Source: Gemmatimonadota bacterium (lineage in GTDB: Bacteria > Gemmatimonadota > Gemmatimonadetes > Longimicrobiales > UBA6960). From it: a stretch of 10,256 nucleotides of DNA. Under the pieces are notes generated by a model, which was not told the origin of the DNA, did not search any database, and saw only the letters and a program-made list of their open reading frames with translations. The position numbers and the translations under genes were made by a program. Location: the NCBI GenBank assembly GCA_019347995.1, contig JAHWKH010000054.1, positions 1 through 10,256 on the forward strand, given 5' to 3'. Numbering within the stretch: position 1 is the stretch's first letter; every line of letters begins with the position of its first letter. Of this stretch, positions 1-6,641 are shown in pieces.

Positions 1-1
1 G

Positions 2-301
2 CTACGGATCTATCTGGAGGCGTACCGCCTCTCGTCCGCCGAACCCGGGCGGCATCCGTTCGCCGTTCGGTTCCAGGTGCGGCCCGTCGACCAGGATGCC
101 GCCCCGGTGGAGGGTGAGGCGCCGGTGAGCCTCACGCTGGACCTGGAGTCGCCGTCGCCCACGGTGCGGCGGACGTTCGACCTGGAGCTCGGGGAGCTGC
201 CCCTGGGCCGCTATCTGCTCCAGGTGTCCGTGCGCGATCCGGTCTCGGGGCAGGAGCGCATCCGGAAGGCGCGCTTCGAGGTGGTGGGGCGCGCCGGGTG
301 A
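2..301 (+). CDS. C-terminal fragment of a beta-sandwich protein, possibly GWxTD-type (5' end outside window)
   Basis: The reading frame is open from the left edge and ends in TGA at 299-301, giving 99 residues of the C-terminus. These residues alternate short hydrophobic strands with polar turns. A late stretch, GRYLLQVSVRDPVSGQ, has the look of an Ig-like or transthyretin-like sandwich, as in tails that follow GWxTD domains in Gemmatimonadota and related phyla. The GWxTD motif itself would lie upstream and is not visible, so the family is a guess from style. An internal GTG at 77 could start a 74-residue protein, but the frame continues upstream of it with equally good coding character, so I read this as a truncated larger gene. 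Its stop overlaps the start of the SGNH hydrolase gene by four bases (GTGA), which implies co-transcription and translational coupling. Confidence 0.6.
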   Translation, partial: LRIYLEAYRLSSAEPGRHPFAVRFQVRPVDQDAAPVEGEAPVSLTLDLESPSPTVRRTFDLELGELPLGRYLLQVSVRDPVSGQERIRKARFEVVGRAG

Positions 302-2463
302 CGGCATCATCGCGACAGCGGCGGGACGACCGGACCGGCGGAGAGGAGACGGCGGAGCGGCCGCGCCTGCGCGACCTCGGCCCCGGCGCTCGGGCTCTGG
401 CGGTGGCGTTCTTCCTGGTGCTTCCGGTGGCCGTGCTGACCGCGGCGGAGGCCGGCCTCCGCCTGGCCGGGTACGGGCACGCCTACCGCACCTTTCTGCC
501 CGTGGAGGGCGCTCCGGAATACCTGGAGCCCGACCCTTCCCTCGGGCGCCCCTACTTCCCCGACCCCGCCGACGCGCGCCGGCCGCACCGCGATCTGATC
601 CTGCGGGAGAAGACGGGGGAGACGTTCCGCGTGTTCGTGCAGGGGGCATCGACCGCGGCGGGCTTTCCCTATTACTTCGGCGGCGCGTTCTCGCGGATGC
701 TCCGGCAGCGCCTGCGCGAGACCTTTCCGGCTCGCCGTATCGAGGTGGTGAACGTGGCCCTCGACGCGACGAACAGCTATGCGCTCCTGGACATGGCGCG
801 CCGGCTCGTGGCGTGGGAGCCGGACGCCGTGCTCCTCTACGCGGGGCACAACGAGTACTACGGCACGTACGGCGTGGCATCGACGGTCTCGGTGGCCCGG
901 GCGCCGGGGGCGGTGCGCGCCTATCTGGCGCTGAAGCGGCTGCGGCTCGTCCAGCTCCTGGACGCCGCCGTGGCGCGCGCGCGGGCGGTCCTGGCCGCCG
1001 AAACGTCCGGCGACGGCGGGGCGGCACCGGCGGCCACGCTCATGGAGCGCCTGGCCGCGGAGCGGACCCTGCGCGCCGACAGCCCCCTCCACGACGCCGC
1101 GCTGGGCCAGCTCCGCTCCAATCTCGGCCGGACGCTGGCGCTGTACGCCGAGGCGGGGGTCCCGGTGTTCGTCGCAACGGTCGCGAGCAACGAGCGGGAC
1201 CAGCCTCCCTTCGTGAGCGAGCCGCATCCGGGCGTGGACCGGACCGCCTGGGAGCGGCAGTCGCGGGCGGCCCGACGCGCCGCGGCCGTCGGCGATACCG
1301 CCGCCGCCCTGGCCGCGGCGCGTCGTCTCAGGGCCGTCGACAGCCTGGCGCCCTGGCCCCACTACCTGGAGGGCCGCCTCCTCGACGTGCCCGCCACGCG
1401 GCCGGCGGCCGTCGCTTCGTACCGGCGCGCCCGGGACCTGGACCAGCTCCCTTTCCGCGCGCCGTCGGCCATCAACCGTGTGCTCCGCGAGGAGGCAGCG
1501 CGGCGGGGCGCGGTGGTGGTGGACGCCGAAGAGCGGCTGGCCGCCGCGTCGCCTGGAGGCGTGGTCGGCGCCGACCTCATGCTGGAGCACCTCCACCCCA
1601 ACCTCGAAGGTCAGCTCCTCCTGGCGGACGCCTTCTACGAGGCCCTGAAGGAGGCGGGGCTCCCGGAGCGGTTCCCGCGCACGGTGCCGCTGGAGGATGC
1701 GCGCGCACGCCGGCCCGTGACCGCCGTGGACTCCCTCGCCGGCGCCTATTGGATCACACGTCTGACCGCCGGCTGGCCCTTCCGTCCCGCCGGACCTCCG
1801 CCGGTGGTGGTGCCCGACACGCTGCGTTCGGCGGATCCGGTGGAGGCGCTGGCGCTGAGCCTCTACCGCCGCGAGCTCACATGGCCCGAGGCGACGCGCC
1901 ATCTGTACTTCGTCCAGCGGGAGCGCGGCAGCCACGAGCGCGCGCTGCACACCGCCCGCGTCCTGGTGGACGAGCTGCCGCTCTGGGCCGGCGGCCATCT
2001 CTACGCGGGGGAGGCATCGCTCCTCCTCGACCGTCCGGAGGTGGCCCGCGAGTACCTCTGGGAGGCGCAGGCGCGCCAGGAGACGGCGTGGGCGGCGCGG
2101 ATCCTGGCGGGGCTGGCGGCGGAGAGGGACCAGCGAGGGGAGGCCCTCCGACACCTGAGGACCGCGGCGCGCCTCTCGGGCGACGCCGCGGACCGGACAG
2201 CCATCCGGGCGTACGAAGCCATCCCGGAGCTGGAGCGGCGGGCGGAGCGTGCACCCGACGCCGCCCTGTGGGCCGACCTCGCCGGGGCGTATCTGCTCAC
2301 CGGCCAGAGAGGGCGTGCCCGCAGGGCGGCCGAGCGCGCGCTGGCGCTCGCCCCGGGCAGCGGAGAGGCGGAGACGCTCCTGCGCCGCGCGTCCGCGGGA
2401 CCGCCCCTCCTCCCGCCGCCTCGATCCGGTGCGGGTCCGACCGGACCCCCGCCCGCCGGTTAA
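298..2463 (+). CDS. Membrane-anchored SGNH/GDSL-family hydrolase with TPR-like repeats
   Basis: The protein has 721 residues and probably acts as an ester hydrolase or acyl-transfer enzyme on the outer face of the inner membrane. A single hydrophobic helix lies at about 32-52, after a basic, polar N-terminus. SGNH blocks follow: block I as FVQGAST (Ser118 the likely nucleophile, GAS in place of GDS), block III as YAGHNEYYG (Asn185), and block V as EHLHPN (His433, with Glu430 where Asp is usual). Residues about 316-390 are Ala/Arg-rich and TPR-like and sit between blocks III and V. A second TPR-like region covers about 570-705, followed by a Pro-rich tail. The GTG start overlaps the upstream stop (GTGA) and GGTGGTGGGG lies just upstream as a weak ribosome-binding site. 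The family assignment is firm from the blocks; substrate is unknown. Distant resemblance to AlgJ/AlgX-type enzymes is possible. Confidence 0.85.
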   Translation: MTASSRQRRDDRTGGEETAERPRLRDLGPGARALAVAFFLVLPVAVLTAAEAGLRLAGYGHAYRTFLPVEGAPEYLEPDPSLGRPYFPDPADARRPHRDLILREKTGETFRVFVQGASTAAGFPYYFGGAFSRMLRQRLRETFPARRIEVVNVALDATNSYALLDMARRLVAWEPDAVLLYAGHNEYYGTYGVASTVSVARAPGAVRAYLALKRLRLVQLLDAAVARARAVLAAETSGDGGAAPAATLMERLAAERTLRADSPLHDAALGQLRSNLGRTLALYAEAGVPVFVATVASNERDQPPFVSEPHPGVDRTAWERQSRAARRAAAVGDTAAALAAARRLRAVDSLAPWPHYLEGRLLDVPATRPAAVASYRRARDLDQLPFRAPSAINRVLREEAARRGAVVVDAEERLAAASPGGVVGADLMLEHLHPNLEGQLLLADAFYEALKEAGLPERFPRTVPLEDARARRPVTAVDSLAGAYWITRLTAGWPFRPAGPPPVVVPDTLRSADPVEALALSLYRRELTWPEATRHLYFVQRERGSHERALHTARVLVDELPLWAGGHLYAGEASLLLDRPEVAREYLWEAQARQETAWAARILAGLAAERDQRGEALRHLRTAARLSGDAADRTAIRAYEAIPELERRAERAPDAALWADLAGAYLLTGQRGRARRAAERALALAPGSGEAETLLRRASAGPPLLPPPRSGAGPTGPPPAG

Positions 2464-2488
2464 CAGATGGCGGCTCCGCGCCTATCTT
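2460..2488 (+). promoter_or_regulatory. Sigma70-like promoter for the beta-barrel gene
   Basis: TTAACA at 2460-2465 (5 of 6 to the -35 consensus) is followed, after exactly 17 bases, by TATCTT at 2483-2488 (4 of 6 to the -10 consensus). In such GC-rich sequence the pairing is notable. It overlaps the TAA stop of the SGNH gene, so the -35 partly reuses the stop codon. Transcription would begin near 2495, giving a leader of about 50 bases before the GTG at 2547. Confidence 0.55.
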
Positions 2489-2534
2489 CCCGGGTGCCGG
2501 CGCGTCGCGCGCCTGCCCCCTACCACCCAGCAGC

Positions 2535-2542
2535 AGGAGAGG
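2535..2542 (+). promoter_or_regulatory. Ribosome-binding site that fixes the beta-barrel start
   Basis: AGGAGAGG lies four bases before the GTG at 2547. This is the best Shine-Dalgarno match near the gene. It selects a start immediately before a classic signal peptide, although the same frame is open far upstream within the SGNH gene. Confidence 0.75.
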
Positions 2543-2546
2543 TCCC

Positions 2547-3251
2547 GTGCGTCGAGCCCTCCGGTTTGCGCCCCTTCTCTTCTTCCTGGCCGGCCCCCCT
2601 GCGGGCGCGGCGGCGCAGACGGTCTCCGTCGCGGCCGGAGCGAGCCTCTTCCTCCCGCTCCGCGATCTGGGCAAGGCGACGGGAAACCTGGTCGCGCCCA
2701 ACGGGCAGCCGCTCCAGGTCCGCTCCGGCCTCACCGCAGCGCCCCTGCTCACCGGCCGCGTGGAGGTCGGCTCGCCCTGGGAGGGAGTCATCTTCCATGG
2801 AGCCTTCTCCAGCACCGTGGGCGCCCGGGCGGAGGGCGAGGTGGCGATCTGCGGCCTGCTGCGGGAGGAGGGCCTCGAGGAAGAGCTGTGCGACACGCAC
2901 ACGGTGGACGCCACTGTCCGGCTCCTGGCCGGCGGCGTGACCCTCGCCCGCACGGCGCGGGCGGGCGGCCTCCGCCCCTTCCTGAGCCTGGAGGCGGGCG
3001 CCATCCAGTACGCCTTCGGGGAATCTGGCTGCGGCGACGAGGTCTGCGCGCTCCAGGAGAACGTGCTCGAGGACCGCTCCGACCCCATGGTGCACTTCGC
3101 CCTCGGGTTCGTGGCCCAGGCCGGCCCCGCCTCGCTGCGGGGCGAGGTCGGCGACGTGGTGAGCTCCTACCGGGGCGGAGGGGAGCTGACGCGGGGCGAG
3201 ACGCAGAACAACCTGGTGCTGCGCGCCCTCGTCTCCATCCCGGTGCGCTGA
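2547..3251 (+). CDS. Exported probable outer-membrane beta-barrel protein
   Basis: The protein has 234 residues. The N-terminus is a signal peptide: MRRALR, a hydrophobic core (about 8-19) and an Ala-rich cleavage site around 21-24. The mature part is rich in alternating-hydrophobicity strands separated by Gly/polar turns, as in small outer-membrane barrels, with strands such as VHFALGFVAQ (182-191) and NLVLRALVSIPV near the end. The last residue is Arg rather than the aromatic typical of BAM substrates, though an amphipathic strand does precede it. Four cysteines (102, 115, 162, 167) lie in two likely loops and could form disulfides. I recognise no specific family. The gene has its own promoter and ribosome-binding site, so it is probably transcribed separately from the SGNH gene. 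It converges on the minus-strand operon, with four bases between the stop codons. Confidence 0.75.
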   Translation: MRRALRFAPLLFFLAGPPAGAAAQTVSVAAGASLFLPLRDLGKATGNLVAPNGQPLQVRSGLTAAPLLTGRVEVGSPWEGVIFHGAFSSTVGARAEGEVAICGLLREEGLEEELCDTHTVDATVRLLAGGVTLARTARAGGLRPFLSLEAGAIQYAFGESGCGDEVCALQENVLEDRSDPMVHFALGFVAQAGPASLRGEVGDVVSSYRGGGELTRGETQNNLVLRALVSIPVR

Positions 3252-3261
3252 GGCGTCAGCG
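3246..3261. repeat. Perfect inverted repeat across the two convergent stop codons
   Basis: CGCTGA (3246-3251) and TCAGCG (3256-3261) are perfect reverse complements around a GGCG loop. Each arm is the final CGC (Arg) codon plus TGA stop of one of the two converging genes. No T-run follows on either strand, so it is not a canonical intrinsic terminator. It could still cause weak bidirectional pausing, or simply reflect that both proteins end Arg-stop with the same codons. Confidence 0.5.
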
Positions 3262-5184
3262 GTCGGGGAACAGCGGCTCGGCGGGCGTCACCGGCGCGCC
3301 GTCCGGAGGCTCCCGGCCGGTGAGGATCCGGAAGAGGTCGCCCCGCAGGGCCGTCAGAGCCGAATCGGTGGCCGGAGCGCGCCCCGCCAGGTTCGTCCGC
3401 TGGTGAGGATCGGCGACCAGATCGTACAGCTCGTCGGTGCCGTCGCCGTTGCGGATGTAGTGGTACGGCATCTCCACCACCGACTGCATCTCCCGGCCCC
3501 GCCCGATGGGCGTGTACGGCTGGTCGACGTAGCCTCGCGTGAGGTAGGAGACGGCCGCCGAAGCGCCGCCGCCGGGCTCGCCCCACGTCAGGGCCAGCGA
3601 GCGACCGGGGAGCGTGGCGTCGGCGTCCACCAGGTCCAGCACGGTGGCCGGGAGGTCGCGCAGGCTCACCGCCCCGGCCACCCGGAGGCCGGCGGGCACC
3701 CGGCCGGGCGCCACGACCGCCAGAGGCACGTGGAGCGAGGGCAGGTACAGGCTGTTGTTGTGGCCGAAGAGCCGGTGCTCGCCGATCTGCTCGCCGTGGT
3801 CCGATGCCACGATCACCACCGTGTTGTCCAGCGCGCCCGTCTCCTCGAGGCGGTCCAGAAGCGCCCCGACCTGCCGGTCCAGCGCCGCCACCGCGTCGCG
3901 GTAGGCCGCCGCCTGGACGGCCACCTCGCGGGGGCTCATGCGCCACTTGTCGTCCCGCCAGGCGTTGGCGCCGGTGAGGATGCCCCCCAGGTGGGTGTAG
4001 GCGTTCCAGTCGAGACCGTCCAGGAGCGAATCGGCGGGGAAGATCGGCTCGTGCGCGTCGAAGAAGTTGAGGAACGCGAAGAACGGACGCCCACCCTCCC
4101 GGCGCCGCAGGGCGGCCAGCCATCGGGTGAAGTCCGCGGCCACGTCGGCCGCGTGCTTCCGGTTGAGGAGCTGGTGATGCCGGGCCAGGCGACGGAGCCC
4201 CGTATTGTAGGCAAGCGCCCTCCCCACCGACGAGCTCACCACGACCTGTCCGGCGCTCACCGGGTAGTCGTCGTACCGCGCGAACCCGCGGGCGAGGCCC
4301 GTCTCCCGGGACGCGTACAGGAGGTTGCCGACGAAGCCGGCGGTGGCGTAGCCCTCCGCAGCCAGCGCTTCGGCCAGCGTGGCTGCCGAGGTGTCGAGCG
4401 GGCTCACCCAGGAGGCGCTCAGCTCGAAGGGCCAGCGTCCGGTGAAGAAGCTTGCGTGGGAAGGCAGCGTCCACGGCGACGGTGCGATGGCCCGGTCGAA
4501 GACCACCCCCCGGGACGCGAAGGCGTCGAGGCGGGGAGTCGGGGAGCCGGCGGCGCCGTGGAGGCCGACGCTCGCTGCCCGTACCGTATCGAGGATGAGA
4601 AGCAGGACGTTGGGCGCCCCCGCGTCGGCGGCCGGCAGCGCGGCCAGGGCGCGCAGCTCGGCGCTACGCTCCCCCGCGAAGGCGCGGCCGGCGAGGGCGC
4701 CCACGAGGAGCAGGGCCAGCCCGGTGGTGGCGGGCACCAGGCGGAGGAGCGCACGAGCCAGGCGGCCTCCGGCCATCCGGGAGGCCTGCACTCCGACTCC
4801 CGCCGACAGGACCACCGCCGCCGCGTCGTGGATCGACTCCACCACCAGGAGGAGACACAGGGCGCCGAGCCCCGCGAACGCGCCGAAGGAGAGTCGGCGG
4901 GCGGGTGTGGTCGGCCACAGCCGCCCCACGGCTACGATGGCGAGCGCCACCGCCAGGAAGAGGACCGTATCGGCGATGGGGATCATCCAGACGAAGTGGT
5001 GGCTCAGGCGCAGGGGCATTCCCACGCGCTCGGCCAGCATCAGGGGCGACGCCTCCAGCAGCCCCGCCACCAGCCCGCCCCAGAGCGCCAGCAGGAGCGT
5101 CCAGCCGGGACTCCAGGCACCCGGCGGGGGCGGACGCAGCCACGACCGGCGGGGCGGCTCGCCCCCGCCCTTTCCCGGGCTCAC
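3256..5184 (-). CDS. Five-helix membrane protein with C-terminal sulfatase-fold domain (Thr nucleophile position)
   Basis: The protein has 642 residues. Five probable membrane helices lie at about 27-50, 64-87, 98-116, 119-136 and 147-168. They are followed by an alkaline-phosphatase/sulfatase-fold domain (about 190-630). Metal and active-site elements are visible: Asp199 in LLILDT, Thr239 in SPWTLPSH, FFDAHEP (376-378), Asp462-His463 in VASDHGE and His475 in FGHNN. Thr239 stands where sulfatases carry the formylglycine Cys or Ser, and the CxPSR signature is absent. True sulfatase chemistry is therefore unlikely, and phospho- or headgroup-transfer or hydrolysis is more plausible. Positive residues before helix 1 and an odd helix number place the catalytic domain in the periplasm. 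The architecture recalls LtaS and EptA, but the sequence motifs look more like generic membrane sulfatase-like proteins. The GTG start overlaps the previous stop by GTGA. This is the last gene of its operon. Confidence 0.85.
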   Translation of the reverse strand: MSPGKGGGEPPRRSWLRPPPPGAWSPGWTLLLALWGGLVAGLLEASPLMLAERVGMPLRLSHHFVWMIPIADTVLFLAVALAIVAVGRLWPTTPARRLSFGAFAGLGALCLLLVVESIHDAAAVVLSAGVGVQASRMAGGRLARALLRLVPATTGLALLLVGALAGRAFAGERSAELRALAALPAADAGAPNVLLLILDTVRAASVGLHGAAGSPTPRLDAFASRGVVFDRAIAPSPWTLPSHASFFTGRWPFELSASWVSPLDTSAATLAEALAAEGYATAGFVGNLLYASRETGLARGFARYDDYPVSAGQVVVSSSVGRALAYNTGLRRLARHHQLLNRKHAADVAADFTRWLAALRRREGGRPFFAFLNFFDAHEPIFPADSLLDGLDWNAYTHLGGILTGANAWRDDKWRMSPREVAVQAAAYRDAVAALDRQVGALLDRLEETGALDNTVVIVASDHGEQIGEHRLFGHNNSLYLPSLHVPLAVVAPGRVPAGLRVAGAVSLRDLPATVLDLVDADATLPGRSLALTWGEPGGGASAAVSYLTRGYVDQPYTPIGRGREMQSVVEMPYHYIRNGDGTDELYDLVADPHQRTNLAGRAPATDSALTALRGDLFRILTGREPPDGAPVTPAEPLFPDR

Positions 5185-6641
5185 GCGATGTATCCCAGGC
5201 CCTTGAGGCGCTCGCGCACGACCGCGTCGCCCGCGGCGTCGGTGGCGGGGCTCCGAGGCGCAGCCTCGCCGCCGGCGAACGACGTCCCCTGCATCGAGGT
5301 CGGAACGTCGTACCCCGCCGCCTCCAGCAGCGTGGGCGCGATGTCAAGGAGCCGCACGCCTTCCAGCTCCCCCCTCGGGAAGGGGCCGGGACCCGCCATG
5401 ACGAACGCGCCATGGCGGGAATGGTTGCAGTCGTCCGGTCCGGTATCGTTCTCCTCCACGTGCACGGCCGGATAGCCGACGCCACCTACGGCGCGCCACG
5501 CCAGATCGCCGAAGAACACCAGGAGATCGGGGGCGACGCCCTCCACCGAGCGGTAGAGCTCCTCGGGCCGGTACGCCCGGGTCCCCAGCGGGCGGCCATC
5601 GGGGCCCTCGGTGGCTTCGAGGTGCCGGACGAGCTCGTCGCGCACCGCCTCGTACGCGGCGGGGTCGACCGTCCCCTCGGGCTCTCGTCCCCGCACGTTC
5701 AGGAAGACGCGGGCGTAATAGCCTCCGCTGCTCCAGGCCCGGGTGCGGCTCCAATCCACCCGCAGCTCGGCGAACGGCGTCACCCGCTCCGGGCGCTCCT
5801 CCAGCGCCAGCCAACCCTCCCGGACCAGCCACTCGTTCACGCAGAAGCCGCCCTCCAGCGCGCGGGCGCCATGGTCGGAGAGAAGGAGGACCAGCGTGTC
5901 CTCGTCCAGCAGCTCAAGCACCGAGCCGATCTCCCGGTCCAGGTGCCGGTAGTAGTCACGCACCACGTCCCGCCACGGGCTCGACGGGTCGTGCCGGGGG
6001 TGGGAGGGGTCCTGGTGCTTCCAGAACCCGTGGTGGATGCGGTCCAGGCCGATCTCCACGAACTGGAGATAGTCCCAGCTCTCCTCCCGCAGGAGGTGGC
6101 GGACCACCTCGAACTGCGTCCGGCTCATGGCCAGGATCTCGTCCCGGAGCCGCTCCTTGTCGTCGGTCCGGAACTCCTTCACGTCCACCGGATAGTCACC
6201 CACCAGCGCACGGATCCGCTCGCCCAGCTCCGGAGGATGGGTGAAGACGCCGGTGCGGGTGTCCGGCGTGAGGAAGCATCCCACCGACACACCGTTGATG
6301 CGCCGCGGCGGGAAGGACGGCGGCACGCCGACGAGCACGGAGCGGCCGCCCTGCCTCGCCACCTGGTCCCACACGGTCAGGGCGTCGAACGAGCGGCTCG
6401 TCACGGGCTCCATGGGCCCATAGGAGTGGTCGCCGCGATTGCGGAAGCCGTATACGCCCAGGGAGCCCGGGTCCTGGCTCGTGGCCATACACATCCAGGC
6501 GGGCACGGTGATGGGCGGCGTCACGCTCTCGAGCCGGCCCCAGCAGCCGGCCCCCATGAGGTGGCGCACGTGCACGAGGTCCTCGTCGCCCAGGAGGAGC
6601 GCGGGTGCGGCGCAGTCCAGTCCCAGCACCAGGATCTTCAC
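5181..6641 (-). CDS. Alkaline-phosphatase-superfamily phosphohydrolase/phosphodiesterase (COG3379 type), short paralogue
   Basis: The protein has 486 residues and should be a metal-dependent phosphoesterase related to nucleotide pyrophosphatase/phosphodiesterases. The expected two-metal set is present: Asp9 in LVLGLDCA, nucleophile Thr45 in PPITVPAW, Asp200 and His204 in GLDRIHHGFWK, Asp256-His257 in LLSDHGA, and a distal His in NHSRHGAF (His407 most likely). The C-terminus ends in the degenerate tail ERLKGLGYIA, common in this family. No signal peptide or membrane helix is seen, so it appears cytoplasmic. It is clearly paralogous to its upstream neighbour; both contain NVRGRE and a W-L-x-REG-x-LAL segment after the SDHG motif. 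The GTG start overlaps the neighbour's stop (GTGA), with only a weak ribosome-binding site, which suggests translational coupling. Phosphoglycerate mutase-like activity is less likely. The substrate is unknown. Confidence 0.88.
   Translation of the reverse strand: MKILVLGLDCAAPALLLGDEDLVHVRHLMGAGCWGRLESVTPPITVPAWMCMATSQDPGSLGVYGFRNRGDHSYGPMEPVTSRSFDALTVWDQVARQGGRSVLVGVPPSFPPRRINGVSVGCFLTPDTRTGVFTHPPELGERIRALVGDYPVDVKEFRTDDKERLRDEILAMSRTQFEVVRHLLREESWDYLQFVEIGLDRIHHGFWKHQDPSHPRHDPSSPWRDVVRDYYRHLDREIGSVLELLDEDTLVLLLSDHGARALEGGFCVNEWLVREGWLALEERPERVTPFAELRVDWSRTRAWSSGGYYARVFLNVRGREPEGTVDPAAYEAVRDELVRHLEATEGPDGRPLGTRAYRPEELYRSVEGVAPDLLVFFGDLAWRAVGGVGYPAVHVEENDTGPDDCNHSRHGAFVMAGPGPFPRGELEGVRLLDIAPTLLEAAGYDVPTSMQGTSFAGGEAAPRSPATDAAGDAVVRERLKGLGYIA

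Noticed and set aside
307..2154. 615-codon open frame on the minus strand, antisense to the SGNH gene
   Set aside because: The plus strand has the SGNH blocks and a membrane helix; the antisense product is Arg/Gly/His-rich without motifs.
813..2546. Upstream extension of the barrel-protein frame inside the SGNH gene
   Set aside because: The extension is Gly/Arg/Pro-rich, overlaps a well-supported gene in another frame, and lacks family character. The ribosome-binding site and signal peptide place the start at 2547.
3403..5475. 690-codon open frame on the plus strand, antisense to the membrane sulfatase-fold gene
   Set aside because: Its translation is rich in Arg, Gly, His and Pro with no domain or hydrophobic pattern, while the minus-strand frame has clear membrane helices and catalytic motifs.
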